The notes under the pieces: generated by a model
The model's database searches: none
What the model saw: the letters and a program-made list of their open reading frames with translations, nothing else
What the model was told of the DNA's origin: nothing
NCBI GenBank assembly: GCA_024636595.1
Contig: JAGXGT010000168.1
Coordinates: 1 to 21,430, forward strand
Reading direction: 5' to 3'
Source: Sphingomonadales bacterium
Lineage (GTDB): Bacteria; Pseudomonadota; Alphaproteobacteria; Sphingomonadales; Sphingomonadaceae
DNA length: 21,430 nucleotides
In this document: one piece after another, positions 14,535 to 21,430 of the stretch
Layout of the letters: each line of letters starts with the position of its first letter
Position numbering within the stretch: the stretch's first letter is position 1
Program-made: the position numbers and the translations under genes

Positions 14535-14660
14535 ATGCAGAAAATTACCGCAGCGATCTTGATTTCTACCATGGTTTTGCTCAGCGCTTGCGCCACCGTC
14601 AAAGGTGTCGGCAAGGACATCGAATCGGTTGGCCAGGCTGGCCAGGAAGCGATTGACTGA
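14535..14660 (+). CDS. Entericidin-type small lipoprotein
   Basis: A 41-residue protein: a hydrophobic signal (MQKITAAILISTMVLL), lipobox LSAC with Cys19 as the lipidated residue, then ATVKGVGKDIESVGQAGQEA and a short acidic end. The C-terminal pattern TVKGVGKDIESVG is the hallmark of the entericidin EcnA/EcnB family (compare TVxGAGKDI). In E. coli EcnA and EcnB form an antidote/toxin pair of membrane lipoproteins; in alphaproteobacteria single copies are common and poorly understood. AGGA overlapping the receptor's stop codon is the ribosome-binding site, so it is likely coupled to the receptor. No second entericidin gene is adjacent. Confidence 0.88.
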   Translation: MQKITAAILISTMVLLSACATVKGVGKDIESVGQAGQEAID

Positions 14661-14669
14661 TCACGGTTA

Positions 14670-14690
14670 GTCCTGAGCTTGTCGAAGGAC
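14670..14690 (+). repeat. Dispersed repeat, TCCTGAGCTTGTCGAAGGA type
   Basis: The stretch beginning at 14670 reads GTCCT-GAGCTTGTCGA-AGGAC, a 5-base inverted repeat around an 11-base centre. It belongs to a repeat type very common in intergenic DNA of sphingomonads and related proteobacteria (recognised from memory). It lies 10 bases after the entericidin stop codon and could stabilise or end the transcript. Confidence 0.6.
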
Positions 14691-14724
14691 GCCTATCGTC
14701 GAGAAGCGTGGTTCGGCAAGGCAC

Positions 14725-14759
14725 GGCCTTAGGCCAGCACGGGGTGCTGGCTTAAGGTC
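14725..14759. terminator. Long hairpin between convergent genes
   Basis: GGCCTTAGGCCAGCAC (14725-14740) pairs with GTGCTGGCTTAAGGTC (14744-14759) over 16 positions, with two G-T wobbles and a GGG loop. It lies between the entericidin gene (plus, ends 14660) and tatC (minus, ends 14789), 29 bases past the tatC stop. It is probably a shared 3'-end structure. There is no U-tract on either side, so intrinsic termination is not certain. Confidence 0.5.
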
Positions 14760-14788
14760 TTGGCCACTAACGGAATACAGGCTCACCG

Positions 14789-15568
14789 TCAGGGCAAGAC
14801 TATTTCACGTTTCTTCCTGCGGTCGGTGAACCACATGATCAGCAGCGAGACTTCGTAGAGCAGGATCAGCGGAATTCCCAGCATCAGCTGTGACACCACG
14901 TCTGGCGGGGTCAGGATTGCGGCCAACGCAAAGGCACCGACAATCATATAGCGGCGGATGCCCTTTAGCTGATCGCGAGTGACAATGCCCGCCCGGTTGA
15001 GCAGCAGCAGCAGGACCGGCAGCTGGAAGCAGACTCCAAACGCCAGGATGAACTGCATCACCAGTGACAGATAATCGCCCATCGCCGGCAAGGCTTCCTG
15101 TTGCAGTCCGCCGACCGGGCCTTCAAATCCGAGAAAGAATTTGAACGCGGTCGGCATGACGATGAAATAGGCCAGCGATGCGCCAGCTATGAACAGGAGC
15201 GGCGTCGCGATGAGAAAGGGCAGAAACGCCTTTTTCTCGCGGGCATAGAGGCCGGGCGCGACAAACGCCCAAAGCTGGTTGGAAATGATCGGGAAGGCCA
15301 GGAAAAAGGCCGCAAACATCGCCACCTTGATCTCGACGAAAAAGGCTTCGTAAAGCTTGGTGTAGATCAGCTTGCCCTCGCCAGCCGGGAAGGCATCGGT
15401 GAGCGGTTGTACGAGAATGCCAAAAATCTCATCGGCGAAAAATATGCTGATCAGAAACGCCACGGTCAGCGCGGCCACCGACCATAACAATCGCTGCCGC
15501 AACTCGATCAGATGCTCGATCAGCGGTGCCTTGCTTTCATCCAGATCCCGCTTGCTTTGATCGTTCAT
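14789..15568 (-). CDS. tatC: Sec-independent protein translocase TatC
   Basis: TatC is the six-helix inner membrane receptor that, with TatB, binds twin-arginine signal peptides of folded proteins. The 259-residue product has the conserved cytoplasmic N-terminal motif PLIEHLIELRQR (15-26) and a first membrane helix at about 28-45. The first periplasmic loop contains PLTDAFP, followed by the AFFLAFPIISNQLWAFVAPGLY segment. The FGVCFQLPVLLLLLNRAGIV and AILTPPDVVSQLMLGIPLILLYEVSLL regions are typical. Length is normal. Its start overlaps the tatB stop as ATGA. It is the last gene of the argS-to-tat cluster. Confidence 0.97.
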   Translation of the reverse strand: MNDQSKRDLDESKAPLIEHLIELRQRLLWSVAALTVAFLISIFFADEIFGILVQPLTDAFPAGEGKLIYTKLYEAFFVEIKVAMFAAFFLAFPIISNQLWAFVAPGLYAREKKAFLPFLIATPLLFIAGASLAYFIVMPTAFKFFLGFEGPVGGLQQEALPAMGDYLSLVMQFILAFGVCFQLPVLLLLLNRAGIVTRDQLKGIRRYMIVGAFALAAILTPPDVVSQLMLGIPLILLYEVSLLIMWFTDRRKKREIVLP

Positions 15569-15933
15569 GGCTTGGCATCGCCTGCCGGTGGCAGATCGGG
15601 CCGGTCGTCGATCGGATCTGACGGTTCGGACTTGTCCGAAGGCGGTCCGTCCAGCGGTTCCATCCGTGGCTCTTCGGCTGTGTCATCGACCGGAACAGCA
15701 GGATGCTCGCTCATGATCCTTTCGTTTTCAGACGCCCATTTCTTCTCCATTTCCTGAAGCTCGGCTTCGCGGACCATGGCATCCAGCCCGGTGCGGAAAT
15801 TGGCCATAACACCCCGCGCCTTGGCCATCCATCTACCCGCTGTCGCCAGCGCGCGCGGCAATTCCTTGGGTCCAATGACGACAGTGGCAATGATCGCGAT
15901 AATCGCGATCTCCGATATGGAAAGGTCAAACAT
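15565..15933 (-). CDS. tatB: Twin-arginine translocase subunit TatB
   Basis: TatB works with TatC in recognising twin-arginine signal peptides. The 122-residue product has a short membrane helix with the family's Glu at position 8 (MFDLSISEIAIIAIIATVVIGPKELPRAL), the hinge Gly-Pro at about 21-22, and an amphipathic helix with charged residues (about 23-70). A Pro/Asp-rich disordered tail follows. E8 and the VIGPKELP hinge separate it from TatA. It lies 35 bases after tatA and overlaps tatC by 4 bases. Confidence 0.95.
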   Translation of the reverse strand: MFDLSISEIAIIAIIATVVIGPKELPRALATAGRWMAKARGVMANFRTGLDAMVREAELQEMEKKWASENERIMSEHPAVPVDDTAEEPRMEPLDGPPSDKSEPSDPIDDRPDLPPAGDAKP

Positions 15934-15968
15934 ATATTATGTGGGCCTCAGTCCAAAGACCGGCCAGA

Positions 15969-16208
15969 TCAACCAGCCGTCTTGTCAGCGGTCTTGCTGG
16001 TCTCAGTCGGCGTGTCGGCAGTCTTGCTGTCAATCTGGGGGGCCTGCGGGGCAGGCTTGGCCGCGTTTGCCTCTTCCTCGGTGATGCCCTGCTTGAAAGA
16101 GCGTATGCCCTTGCCGACATCGCCCATCATTTCAGAAATTCGGCCGCGACCAAACAGAATCAGGACTAGGGCCGCTACTATTAGAATCTGCCAAATACTC
16201 GGTTGCAT
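15969..16208 (-). CDS. tatA: Twin-arginine translocase subunit TatA
   Basis: TatA oligomerises to let folded substrates cross the inner membrane. The 79-residue product has the short N-terminal helix MQPSIWQILIVAALVLILFG, the hinge FGRGRI, and the amphipathic helix ending in GKGIRSFKQGI (FK motif at about 38-39). An acidic, Ala/Lys/Thr-rich tail follows. AAGGAG lies about 8 bases before the ATG. It sits 25 bases after scpB. The FGRGRISEMMGDVGKG run is typical of alphaproteobacterial TatA. Confidence 0.96.
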   Translation of the reverse strand: MQPSIWQILIVAALVLILFGRGRISEMMGDVGKGIRSFKQGITEEEANAAKPAPQAPQIDSKTADTPTETSKTADKTAG

Positions 16209-16233
16209 GCGATATTCTCCTTATGCGACCTAT

Positions 16234-16941
16234 TTAAGCGCTTTCGCCATGGTTTTCCAGCAAAACACCATCATCGTCTGCAAACTCTTGCTCTGGGGAC
16301 TCTTTCGCATCCTCCTCGGCCTCGGTTTCCGCTTCGGCATCGGCTTCCATTTGCTCGAGCGCCAGATCGACGGGATCCAGCAATCCTGCCGCCCTCAGTT
16401 CATCAATGCCGGGCAGATCCTTGCGGCTCTGCAGACCGAAATGGGTCAGAAATTCCGCCGTGGTCGCATAGATCAACGGCCTGCCCGGTACTTCGCGGCG
16501 GCCCGCCGGGCGCACCCAGCCGGCTTCCATCAGCACATCAAGTGTACCCTTCGCAACCTGAACGCCCCGAATGGCCTCGATTTCTGCGCGACTAACCGGT
16601 TCATGATAGGCGATGATCGCCAGCGTCTCCATGCCGGCGCGGCTGAGCTTACGCAGTTCAGCCCGTTCGCGGCGCAACAGGTGCGAAAGATCCTGCGCGG
16701 TCTGAAAATGCCAGCGGTCGCCGGTTTTGATCAGGACGATGCCGCGATGCTGGAAATCCTGCTGCAGGTCCGCCAATATCTGGCGAATATCCAGCTCATC
16801 GCCGACATAAGCCCGGATATCGGCAATCGTCATCGGCTTTTCCGAGGCGAACAGCGTCGCCTCGACCGCCCGTTTGCCGATGTCCATGGTTTCGGGTGCC
16901 AGTTCGATCAGGCTGCTGTCTTCCCGGTCATGCTCGTCCAT
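16234..16941 (-). CDS. scpB: Segregation and condensation protein ScpB
   Basis: ScpB is a winged-helix (kite) subunit that dimerises and binds ScpA in the SMC condensin complex. The 235-residue product has VEATLFASEKPMTIADI (27-43), the GDRWHFQTAQDLSHLLRR stretch, and the signature LSRAGMETLAIIAYHEPVSRAEIEAIRG, which is diagnostic of ScpB. RPLIYATTAEFLTHFGL follows. The C-terminal 40 or so residues are very acidic, a poorly conserved tail. The start overlaps scpA by 14 bases. The tatA gene follows after 25 bases. Confidence 0.96.
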   Translation of the reverse strand: MDEHDREDSSLIELAPETMDIGKRAVEATLFASEKPMTIADIRAYVGDELDIRQILADLQQDFQHRGIVLIKTGDRWHFQTAQDLSHLLRRERAELRKLSRAGMETLAIIAYHEPVSRAEIEAIRGVQVAKGTLDVLMEAGWVRPAGRREVPGRPLIYATTAEFLTHFGLQSRKDLPGIDELRAAGLLDPVDLALEQMEADAEAETEAEEDAKESPEQEFADDDGVLLENHGESA

Positions 16942-17719
16942 CTGTTGTCGCCTTTATCCTGAGCGGTGCAAAACTGCCTTCCTGCTGCAGCTCCAATTTG
17001 CCCTGCCGGGCCAGTTCCAGTGTCGCCAGAAAGCTCGACGCGAGCGCCGATTTGCGCAGTTCGGGCGGCGCGCCGGGGGGCAGGAAATGGCGGATATCCA
17101 TCCAGTCGATCGCTTCGCCCAGCATCATCGAGACCCGTGCGAGCGCATCCTCGAGCGTCATTACCATCCGCTGCCGGACGATGTGGATCGCCGGCGCGCT
17201 GCGTCTTTTGACGCGCGAGTAAGCCGAGATCAGATCATAATATTCCGCCTGCCACTGCCGGTCCTTGACCACCCGCAGGCCTTCCGGTGCACCGCGCATG
17301 AAGACATCGCGGCCGATCCTGTCTCTGGCTAGCAGCCGGGCACCGGATTCCCGCATCGCGTTCAGCCGTTCCAGCCGCATTTGCAGCCGCAAAGCCAGTT
17401 CCTCGGGCGACGGGTCGATCTCCGGATCCTTGGGCAGCAACAAGCCGGATTTCAAATAGGTCAGCCACGCCGCCATCACCAGATAGTCAGCTGCCAGTTC
17501 CAGCCGCAGAGTCTGGGCGCTGGCGATATATTTGAGATATTCCTGGACCAGTTCGAGGATCGATATCTCGCGCAAATCCACCTTCTGGTTGCGCGCCAGC
17601 GCGAGCAGCAGATCGAGCGGCCCTTCCCAGCCGTCGATATTCAGGGTCAGCGAATCCTCATCGGATGCGGCCGGGTCTGCCGGGAAAAAAAAGCCCTCGT
17701 TCTCCGGCGCGCCGCTCAT
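16928..17719 (-). CDS. scpA: Segregation and condensation protein ScpA
   Basis: ScpA is the kleisin that bridges SMC heads and recruits ScpB for chromosome condensation. The 263-residue product has the N-terminal kleisin signature GWEGPLDLLLALARNQKVDLREISILELVQEYL (30-62), the middle AADYLVMAAWLTYLKSGLLLP, and a C-terminal winged-helix part with ALASSFLATLELARQGKLELQQEGSFAPLRI. Length and order are normal. The start overlaps the nagZ stop as ATGA and the end overlaps scpB by 14 bases, so the three are translationally linked. An smc gene is not in the window. Confidence 0.96.
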   Translation of the reverse strand: MSGAPENEGFFFPADPAASDEDSLTLNIDGWEGPLDLLLALARNQKVDLREISILELVQEYLKYIASAQTLRLELAADYLVMAAWLTYLKSGLLLPKDPEIDPSPEELALRLQMRLERLNAMRESGARLLARDRIGRDVFMRGAPEGLRVVKDRQWQAEYYDLISAYSRVKRRSAPAIHIVRQRMVMTLEDALARVSMMLGEAIDWMDIRHFLPPGAPPELRKSALASSFLATLELARQGKLELQQEGSFAPLRIKATTDGRA

Positions 17720-18741
17720 GCTGCCGCTGCCAACAGTCCGTCACGCCGAGCAAGCAAGTCAGGCAGCGCATCCCCGACATCTGTATCCTTGCGGTCAGCG
17801 ATCGTCGCCATGGCACGATCCAGTCGCTGCTGTGTTTTGTCGGACATTGGCTTGAGCCGTTCGGCAATCCCGATCATATCGTCCATTTTCGCCCAGCAGT
17901 TGAGCGCGATATCGCAGCCCGCGACCTGCGCCCGTTCGGCTCGCTCCGGCACGGTGCCGGATAGCGCCTCCATATCGAGATCATCGGTGAACAGCAGACC
18001 GTCAAAGCCGATCCGGCCGCGAATGATGTCCTGAATGACGGTTTTCGACAGCGTCGACGGCTGCTCGGCATCCCAGGCGGTAAACAGCAAATGGCCGGTC
18101 ATGCCCATCGGCGCCTGGTTCAGCGTCTTGAATGGCGCGATATCAAGTTCCAGCTCTTCGTCGCTGGCGGTGACCGTCGGTAAAGCCTTGTGCGTATCGA
18201 CGCTGGTCCGGCCGTGGCCCGGCAGATGCTTGACGACACCGACAACGCCGCCGCGCTGCAGTCCGTCCAAGATCGCCCGGCCCAGCGCCGCAACCCGCAT
18301 CGGCTCGCTACCCAAGGCGCGGTCGCCAATAACATTGTCGGCATCCGGCTGGCGGACATCTAGCAGCGGATGGCAATCGACGGTGATGCCCACTTCGCTG
18401 AGGCTGACAGCAATCGCCTGGGCATTGAGCCGCGCCGCCTCGATCGCGGTGGCAGGCGCGATGTCATAAAGCTTGTCGAATATCTCCCCTGCCGGGAATT
18501 TTGGCCAGACCGGTTCCTGCATCCTGGCGACACGGCCGCCTTCCTGATCGATCAGGATCGCCAGATCGTCACGTCCATGGATCGTGCGGAGTTCATCGGT
18601 CAGCGCCCGGAGCTGCGCTTTGCTTTCGATATTGCGGCCAAAAATAATATAGCCCGCAGGGTCGCAGTCGCGGAAAAATGCCTTTTCTGCGGCGGTCAGG
18701 CTCAGGCCCATGATGCCAAAAACCGCCGGTGTCATAGCCAT
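17716..18741 (-). CDS. nagZ: Beta-N-acetylhexosaminidase NagZ
   Basis: NagZ is a cytoplasmic family 3 glycosidase that removes GlcNAc from anhydro-muropeptides during peptidoglycan recycling; in some bacteria its product induces AmpC. The 341-residue product has IDQEGGRV (64-71), the family loop KHLPGHGRTSVDTH (171-184, with the acid/base His177 region and Asp182/His184), and the nucleophile region LLFTDDLDMEAL (Asp253 or Asp254). There is no signal peptide, as expected. It follows the SPOR gene after a 106-base gap, so it may have its own promoter, and overlaps scpA by 4 bases. Confidence 0.95.
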   Translation of the reverse strand: MAMTPAVFGIMGLSLTAAEKAFFRDCDPAGYIIFGRNIESKAQLRALTDELRTIHGRDDLAILIDQEGGRVARMQEPVWPKFPAGEIFDKLYDIAPATAIEAARLNAQAIAVSLSEVGITVDCHPLLDVRQPDADNVIGDRALGSEPMRVAALGRAILDGLQRGGVVGVVKHLPGHGRTSVDTHKALPTVTASDEELELDIAPFKTLNQAPMGMTGHLLFTAWDAEQPSTLSKTVIQDIIRGRIGFDGLLFTDDLDMEALSGTVPERAERAQVAGCDIALNCWAKMDDMIGIAERLKPMSDKTQQRLDRAMATIADRKDTDVGDALPDLLARRDGLLAAAA

Positions 18742-18803
18742 AATATACTCTTCTCACGCAACATATCTTACACTTGCGCCGTTTCGCAGCCGGGTAAAGG
18801 CGA

Positions 18804-18826
18804 AAGCGCCCTTATCCACAGCGCTT
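18804..18826. repeat. Short inverted repeat between the SPOR gene and nagZ
   Basis: AAGCGC (18804-18809) and GCGCTT (18821-18826) form a 6-base stem with an 11-base loop, 22 bases beyond the SPOR-protein stop codon. There is no U-run. It may be a weak attenuator or 3'-end structure inside the cluster. The rest of the 106-base gap shows no gene. Confidence 0.3.
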
Positions 18827-18847
18827 CAACCATCTATTCGGCCCGCA

Positions 18848-19486
18848 CTAGCGAACGACGAGGCAGCTTTCACCCGCAGCCTTGAGATTATTGCAGATCT
18901 GCTGCGCCGCCTCGCGGCTGGGTGCCACTGCGTTCAACCGGTATATCGTGCCACCATCCAGCTTGCCGGGAATGATCTTTTTCGGCAGCGAGTCTATCGC
19001 TTCAAACCGCCGCGCATAGCCCGACCAGCTGTTGTCGGCGAGGCTGGCGGAGCTGAAGGCACCGAGCTGGATAAGCGCGGATCCCGCTGCGTCTGCCGCT
19101 GGTGCCGCATCCGGCTTGCGGATCGGCGCTTCGGTAGCGACTGGATTGCCCAGTTGTGCCGGTGTTTCCTGACCTTCGCTGGCGGCGAAGCTGGCATCGC
19201 CCTCGCCTTCAAACTGCCGCGCCTGCGGATCGTCGGGACGGACTTTATAGTCGCCTTCCTGAGCCGTGATCAGTTCGCCGGTGCCATCCAGACCGCCACC
19301 GTCCCGGTTCTGCAGCCAGTAAATGCCGCCAACGATTGCTGCGAGCAAGAGCAAGCCTGCGCCGACGAACAGCGCCACCCGGATCGGCGAATATTCGTCG
19401 CCGTCGTCATAATCTTCAGCGGATTCCAGCCAGGGGAGACGTTCTTCTTCGTCCAGATCAAGACTGTCGCGGTTGGTATCTGACAT
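18848..19486 (-). CDS. SPOR-domain membrane protein
   Basis: A 212-residue bitopic protein: an acidic cytoplasmic N-terminus (1-33, with DLDEEERLPWLE), one membrane helix at about 36-57 (IRVALFVGAGLLLLAAIVGGIYW), a periplasmic Ala/Asp/Glu-rich linker, and a C-terminal SPOR domain (about 135-212). The SPOR region has ALIQLGAFSSASLADNSWSGYARRF and TIYRLNAVAPSREAAQQICNNLKAAGESCLVVR. SPOR domains bind denuded glycan strands at the division septum, so it is likely a septum-localised protein. GGAG about 9 bases before the ATG supports the start. It lies between argS (27 bases) and nagZ, as in other alphaproteobacteria. Confidence 0.92.
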   Translation of the reverse strand: MSDTNRDSLDLDEEERLPWLESAEDYDDGDEYSPIRVALFVGAGLLLLAAIVGGIYWLQNRDGGGLDGTGELITAQEGDYKVRPDDPQARQFEGEGDASFAASEGQETPAQLGNPVATEAPIRKPDAAPAADAAGSALIQLGAFSSASLADNSWSGYARRFEAIDSLPKKIIPGKLDGGTIYRLNAVAPSREAAQQICNNLKAAGESCLVVR

Positions 19487-19513
19487 TATATGCTCCGTTA
19501 GCCAAAGGGCCGA

Positions 19514-21235
19514 TCACATCGATTCTGCGGCCTCGACACCCATCAGCGCGAGACCATTTTTGATAGTCTGCCCGATATTCTTGGCTAAGAAAAGCCTCGC
19601 CGATGTCATTTCGGGGTCGTTAACCATTATGATCCGCTTCTCAGGCCGGTCATTGCCGAGATTATAAAAGCCGTGAAAAGCGGCGGCCAGGTCATTGAGA
19701 TAGAATGCGACTCGGTGCGGTTCACGCGATGCTGCTGCTGATTCGATGATCCGCGGGAACTGCGCGGCCATCTTGACCAGGTCCATCTCCTCTTCGCCGA
19801 GACGGTCGAGATGGGCGGCCGACGGTGTCACGCCTTCGTCCGCTCCCTTGCGCAAGGTCGACTGAATCCGGGCATGGGCATATTGGACATAGAAGACCGG
19901 ATTGTCGCGCGATGCTTCCATCACCTTGGCGAAGTCAAAGTCCATCTGGGCATCCGCCTTGCGGGTCAGCATGGTGAAACGCACGGCGTCCTTGCCGACT
20001 TCTTCGACCATATCGGCAATGGTGACAAAATTGCCCGAGCGTTTGGACATTTTCTCAGGTTCGCCATTGCGCAACAGACGCACCATCTGCACCAGCTTCA
20101 CGTCGAATTTGGTCTTGCCCTCGGTCAGCGCGGCCACCGCCGCCTTGATCCGCTTGACCGTGCCGCTGTGGTCGGCACCCCAGATATCGATCAGCTCGTC
20201 GGCGGTCTGCGCCTTTTGAAAATGATAGGCGAGATCGCCGCCGAAATAGGTCCAGCGGCCGTTGGATTTCTTGATTGGCCGATCCTGATCATCACCAAAT
20301 TGGGTGGACCGGAACAGCGGCAGTTCGACCGCTTCCCAATCCTCGATCACCTTGCCCTTGGGCTGCTCGAGCACACCGTCATAGACCAGATCGCGGGACC
20401 GCAGATCGGCTTCGGCAATTTCCGCCTTGCCAGCTTCGTGCAGCTCTGCCTCGGACGAGAAGACATCGTGCCGGATGCCGAGCATGGCCAGATCGGAACG
20501 GATCATGTCCATCATCTTGGCCACCGCCGCCTTGCGGAAGATCAGCAGCCATTCGGACTCGTCCGCATCTTTATAGGTATCGCCAAATTCGGCAGCGAGA
20601 GCTTTTCCGACAGGCTTGAGATAGTCGCCGGGATAAAGACCCTCGGGTATCATCCCGATCTCTTCACCGAGCGCCTCCAAATAGCGGAGATGCGCCGAAC
20701 GGGCGAGCGTGTCGACCTGCGACCCGGCATCATTGACATAATATTCGCGGATGACTTTGTGACCCACGGCCTGGAGCAGGTCAGCCAGCGCATCGCCGAC
20801 AACCGCACCGCGACAATGGCCCATGTGCATCGGGCCAGTTGGATTAGCGGAAACATATTCGATATTGACGGTAACGCCCTTGCCCTTGTCGGACCGGCCA
20901 TATTCGTCGCCCATTTTTTCGATTTCAAGCAGTTCGCCGAGCAGTATCGATGAGGCCACCCGCAGGTTGATAAAGCCGGGCCCGGCAATATCCACCGCTT
21001 GCACATCGTCCAGCGCAGCAAGCTTTTCGACAATTTTCTCGGCCAGATCGCGAGGCTTCATGCCAGCCGCTTTCGATAACACCATCGCAGCGTTGGTCGA
21101 CAGGTCGCCGTGCGAAGGATCGCGCGGCGGCTCCAGAGTCACGTTCGACCGGTCAATTCCGGGCGGCAGTGTCCCAGCATCGGTCAAATCATCCAATATC
21201 GCATCAATATGGTTCTGGAAAATATGGAACAGCAT
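19514..21235 (-). CDS. argS: Arginyl-tRNA synthetase
   Basis: ArgRS is a class I synthetase that charges tRNA-Arg. The 573-residue product has an N-terminal additional domain (about 1-100, with DPSHGDLSTNAAMVLSK), the HIGH-type motif HMGH (137-140) within ANPTGPMHMGHCRGAVVG, and the KMSKR motif (395-399) in EPEKMSKRSGNF. The C-terminal anticodon-binding helical domain contains FYVQYAHARIQS and LNDLAAAFHGFYN. Many bacterial ArgRS lack a full KMSKS; here it is KMSKR. The ATG at 21235 lacks an obvious ribosome-binding site. The 72-base gap upstream shows no clear promoter. It heads the cluster running to tatC. Confidence 0.96.
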   Translation of the reverse strand: MLFHIFQNHIDAILDDLTDAGTLPPGIDRSNVTLEPPRDPSHGDLSTNAAMVLSKAAGMKPRDLAEKIVEKLAALDDVQAVDIAGPGFINLRVASSILLGELLEIEKMGDEYGRSDKGKGVTVNIEYVSANPTGPMHMGHCRGAVVGDALADLLQAVGHKVIREYYVNDAGSQVDTLARSAHLRYLEALGEEIGMIPEGLYPGDYLKPVGKALAAEFGDTYKDADESEWLLIFRKAAVAKMMDMIRSDLAMLGIRHDVFSSEAELHEAGKAEIAEADLRSRDLVYDGVLEQPKGKVIEDWEAVELPLFRSTQFGDDQDRPIKKSNGRWTYFGGDLAYHFQKAQTADELIDIWGADHSGTVKRIKAAVAALTEGKTKFDVKLVQMVRLLRNGEPEKMSKRSGNFVTIADMVEEVGKDAVRFTMLTRKADAQMDFDFAKVMEASRDNPVFYVQYAHARIQSTLRKGADEGVTPSAAHLDRLGEEEMDLVKMAAQFPRIIESAAASREPHRVAFYLNDLAAAFHGFYNLGNDRPEKRIIMVNDPEMTSARLFLAKNIGQTIKNGLALMGVEAAESM

Positions 21236-21307
21236 GATTGGTTCAATTCGTCATAGAAAAAGGGGCCCGAGTTGTTCAGGCAGATTTACTCTTACGGTCC
21301 GGCGACT

Positions 21308-21430
21308 CTATCGGGTAGCGTTATACTGCAACTGCGCCGGGGTGAGCTGAAAACCGATGAGCAGCTCGAAGGAGGCGCGGGTCACGGCTGCCTTGATCGC
21401 CGGGTCAGCCAGCGGGTCGAGCGCCGCATC
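21308..21430 (-). CDS. C-terminal end of an unidentified gene
   Basis: The reverse strand is open from the right edge to a TAG at 21308-21310, giving the last 40 residues: DAALDPLADPAIKAAVTRAS, then FELLIGFQLTPAQLQ and YNATR. Codon use is like the neighbours and the reading is protein-like, so this is probably the 3' end of a gene co-directional with argS. It is too short to assign a family. Confidence 0.55.
   Translation of the reverse strand, partial: DAALDPLADPAIKAAVTRASFELLIGFQLTPAQLQYNATR

Noticed and set aside
15703..16962. A 419-codon open frame on the plus strand
   Set aside because: It runs antisense across tatB, tatA and scpB, all clearly recognisable. Its product has no coherent family features.
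1..21430. CRISPR, prophage, insertion sequence, toxin-antitoxin or defence island
   Set aside because: No regularly spaced long direct repeats, integrase, transposase or defence-type domains are visible. Apart from the entericidin homologue, nothing resembles a toxin, and no antidote partner is present.

Overview
The window looks like core chromosome of a Sphingomonadales alphaproteobacterium (Sphingopyxis/Sphingorhabdus-like). The reasons are the moderately high GC, the sphingomonad-style dispersed repeats (CTGAACTTGTTTCAG and TCCTGAGCTTGTCGAAGGA types), a TonB-dependent receptor whose TonB box reads EIVVTA, and the order argS-SPOR-nagZ-scpA-scpB-tatA-tatB-tatC, which I recall from alphaproteobacteria. 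The taxonomy is inferred from protein style and gene order, not from a marker gene. No tRNA, rRNA, CRISPR array, prophage, transposase or recognisable defence system was seen.

Layout. (1) 1-4336, minus strand: the start of the division and cell-wall (dcw) cluster, mraZ-rsmH-ftsL-ftsI-murE. Every junction overlaps by 4 or 14 bases. A near-consensus sigma70 promoter precedes it, and a long leader carries six GGG motifs spaced exactly 10 bases apart, a probable MraZ autoregulatory array. (2) 4376-6524, minus: a cysK-family gene followed by two tightly coupled genes of unknown role, a single-pass membrane protein and an exported GldG-like protein with a TTG start. (3) 6776-10142, minus: a stress and detoxification block with catalase (behind a promoter resembling the EcfG general-stress type), a glutathione S-transferase and a short-chain dehydrogenase. 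(4) 10303-10800, plus: an unrecognised helical protein. (5) 10954-12144, minus: purT. A REPIN-like inverted repeat pair separates it from (6) 12409-14660, plus: a ZnuD-like TonB-dependent receptor with a Zur-box-like palindrome upstream and an entericidin-type 41-residue lipoprotein 11 bases downstream. (7) 14789-21235, minus: argS, a SPOR-domain protein, nagZ, scpA, scpB, tatA, tatB and tatC. (8) 21308-21430: the C-terminal end of an unidentified gene.

How the genes work together. Regions 1 and 7 hold growth functions: septal wall synthesis (FtsI, FtsL, MurE), their control (MraZ, RsmH), chromosome condensation (ScpAB), wall recycling (NagZ), septal peptidoglycan binding (SPOR) and folded-protein export (TatABC). 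Regions 2, 3 and 6 serve sulfur assimilation, oxidative and electrophile stress, and metal uptake.

No clearly new multi-gene system is evident. The best leads are the cysK-linked orphan pair, the six-unit phased array and structured leader before mraZ, the Zur-like box before the receptor and lipoprotein pair, and the EcfG-like promoter of the catalase. No gap between genes exceeds 300 bases; the longer gaps are described as features.
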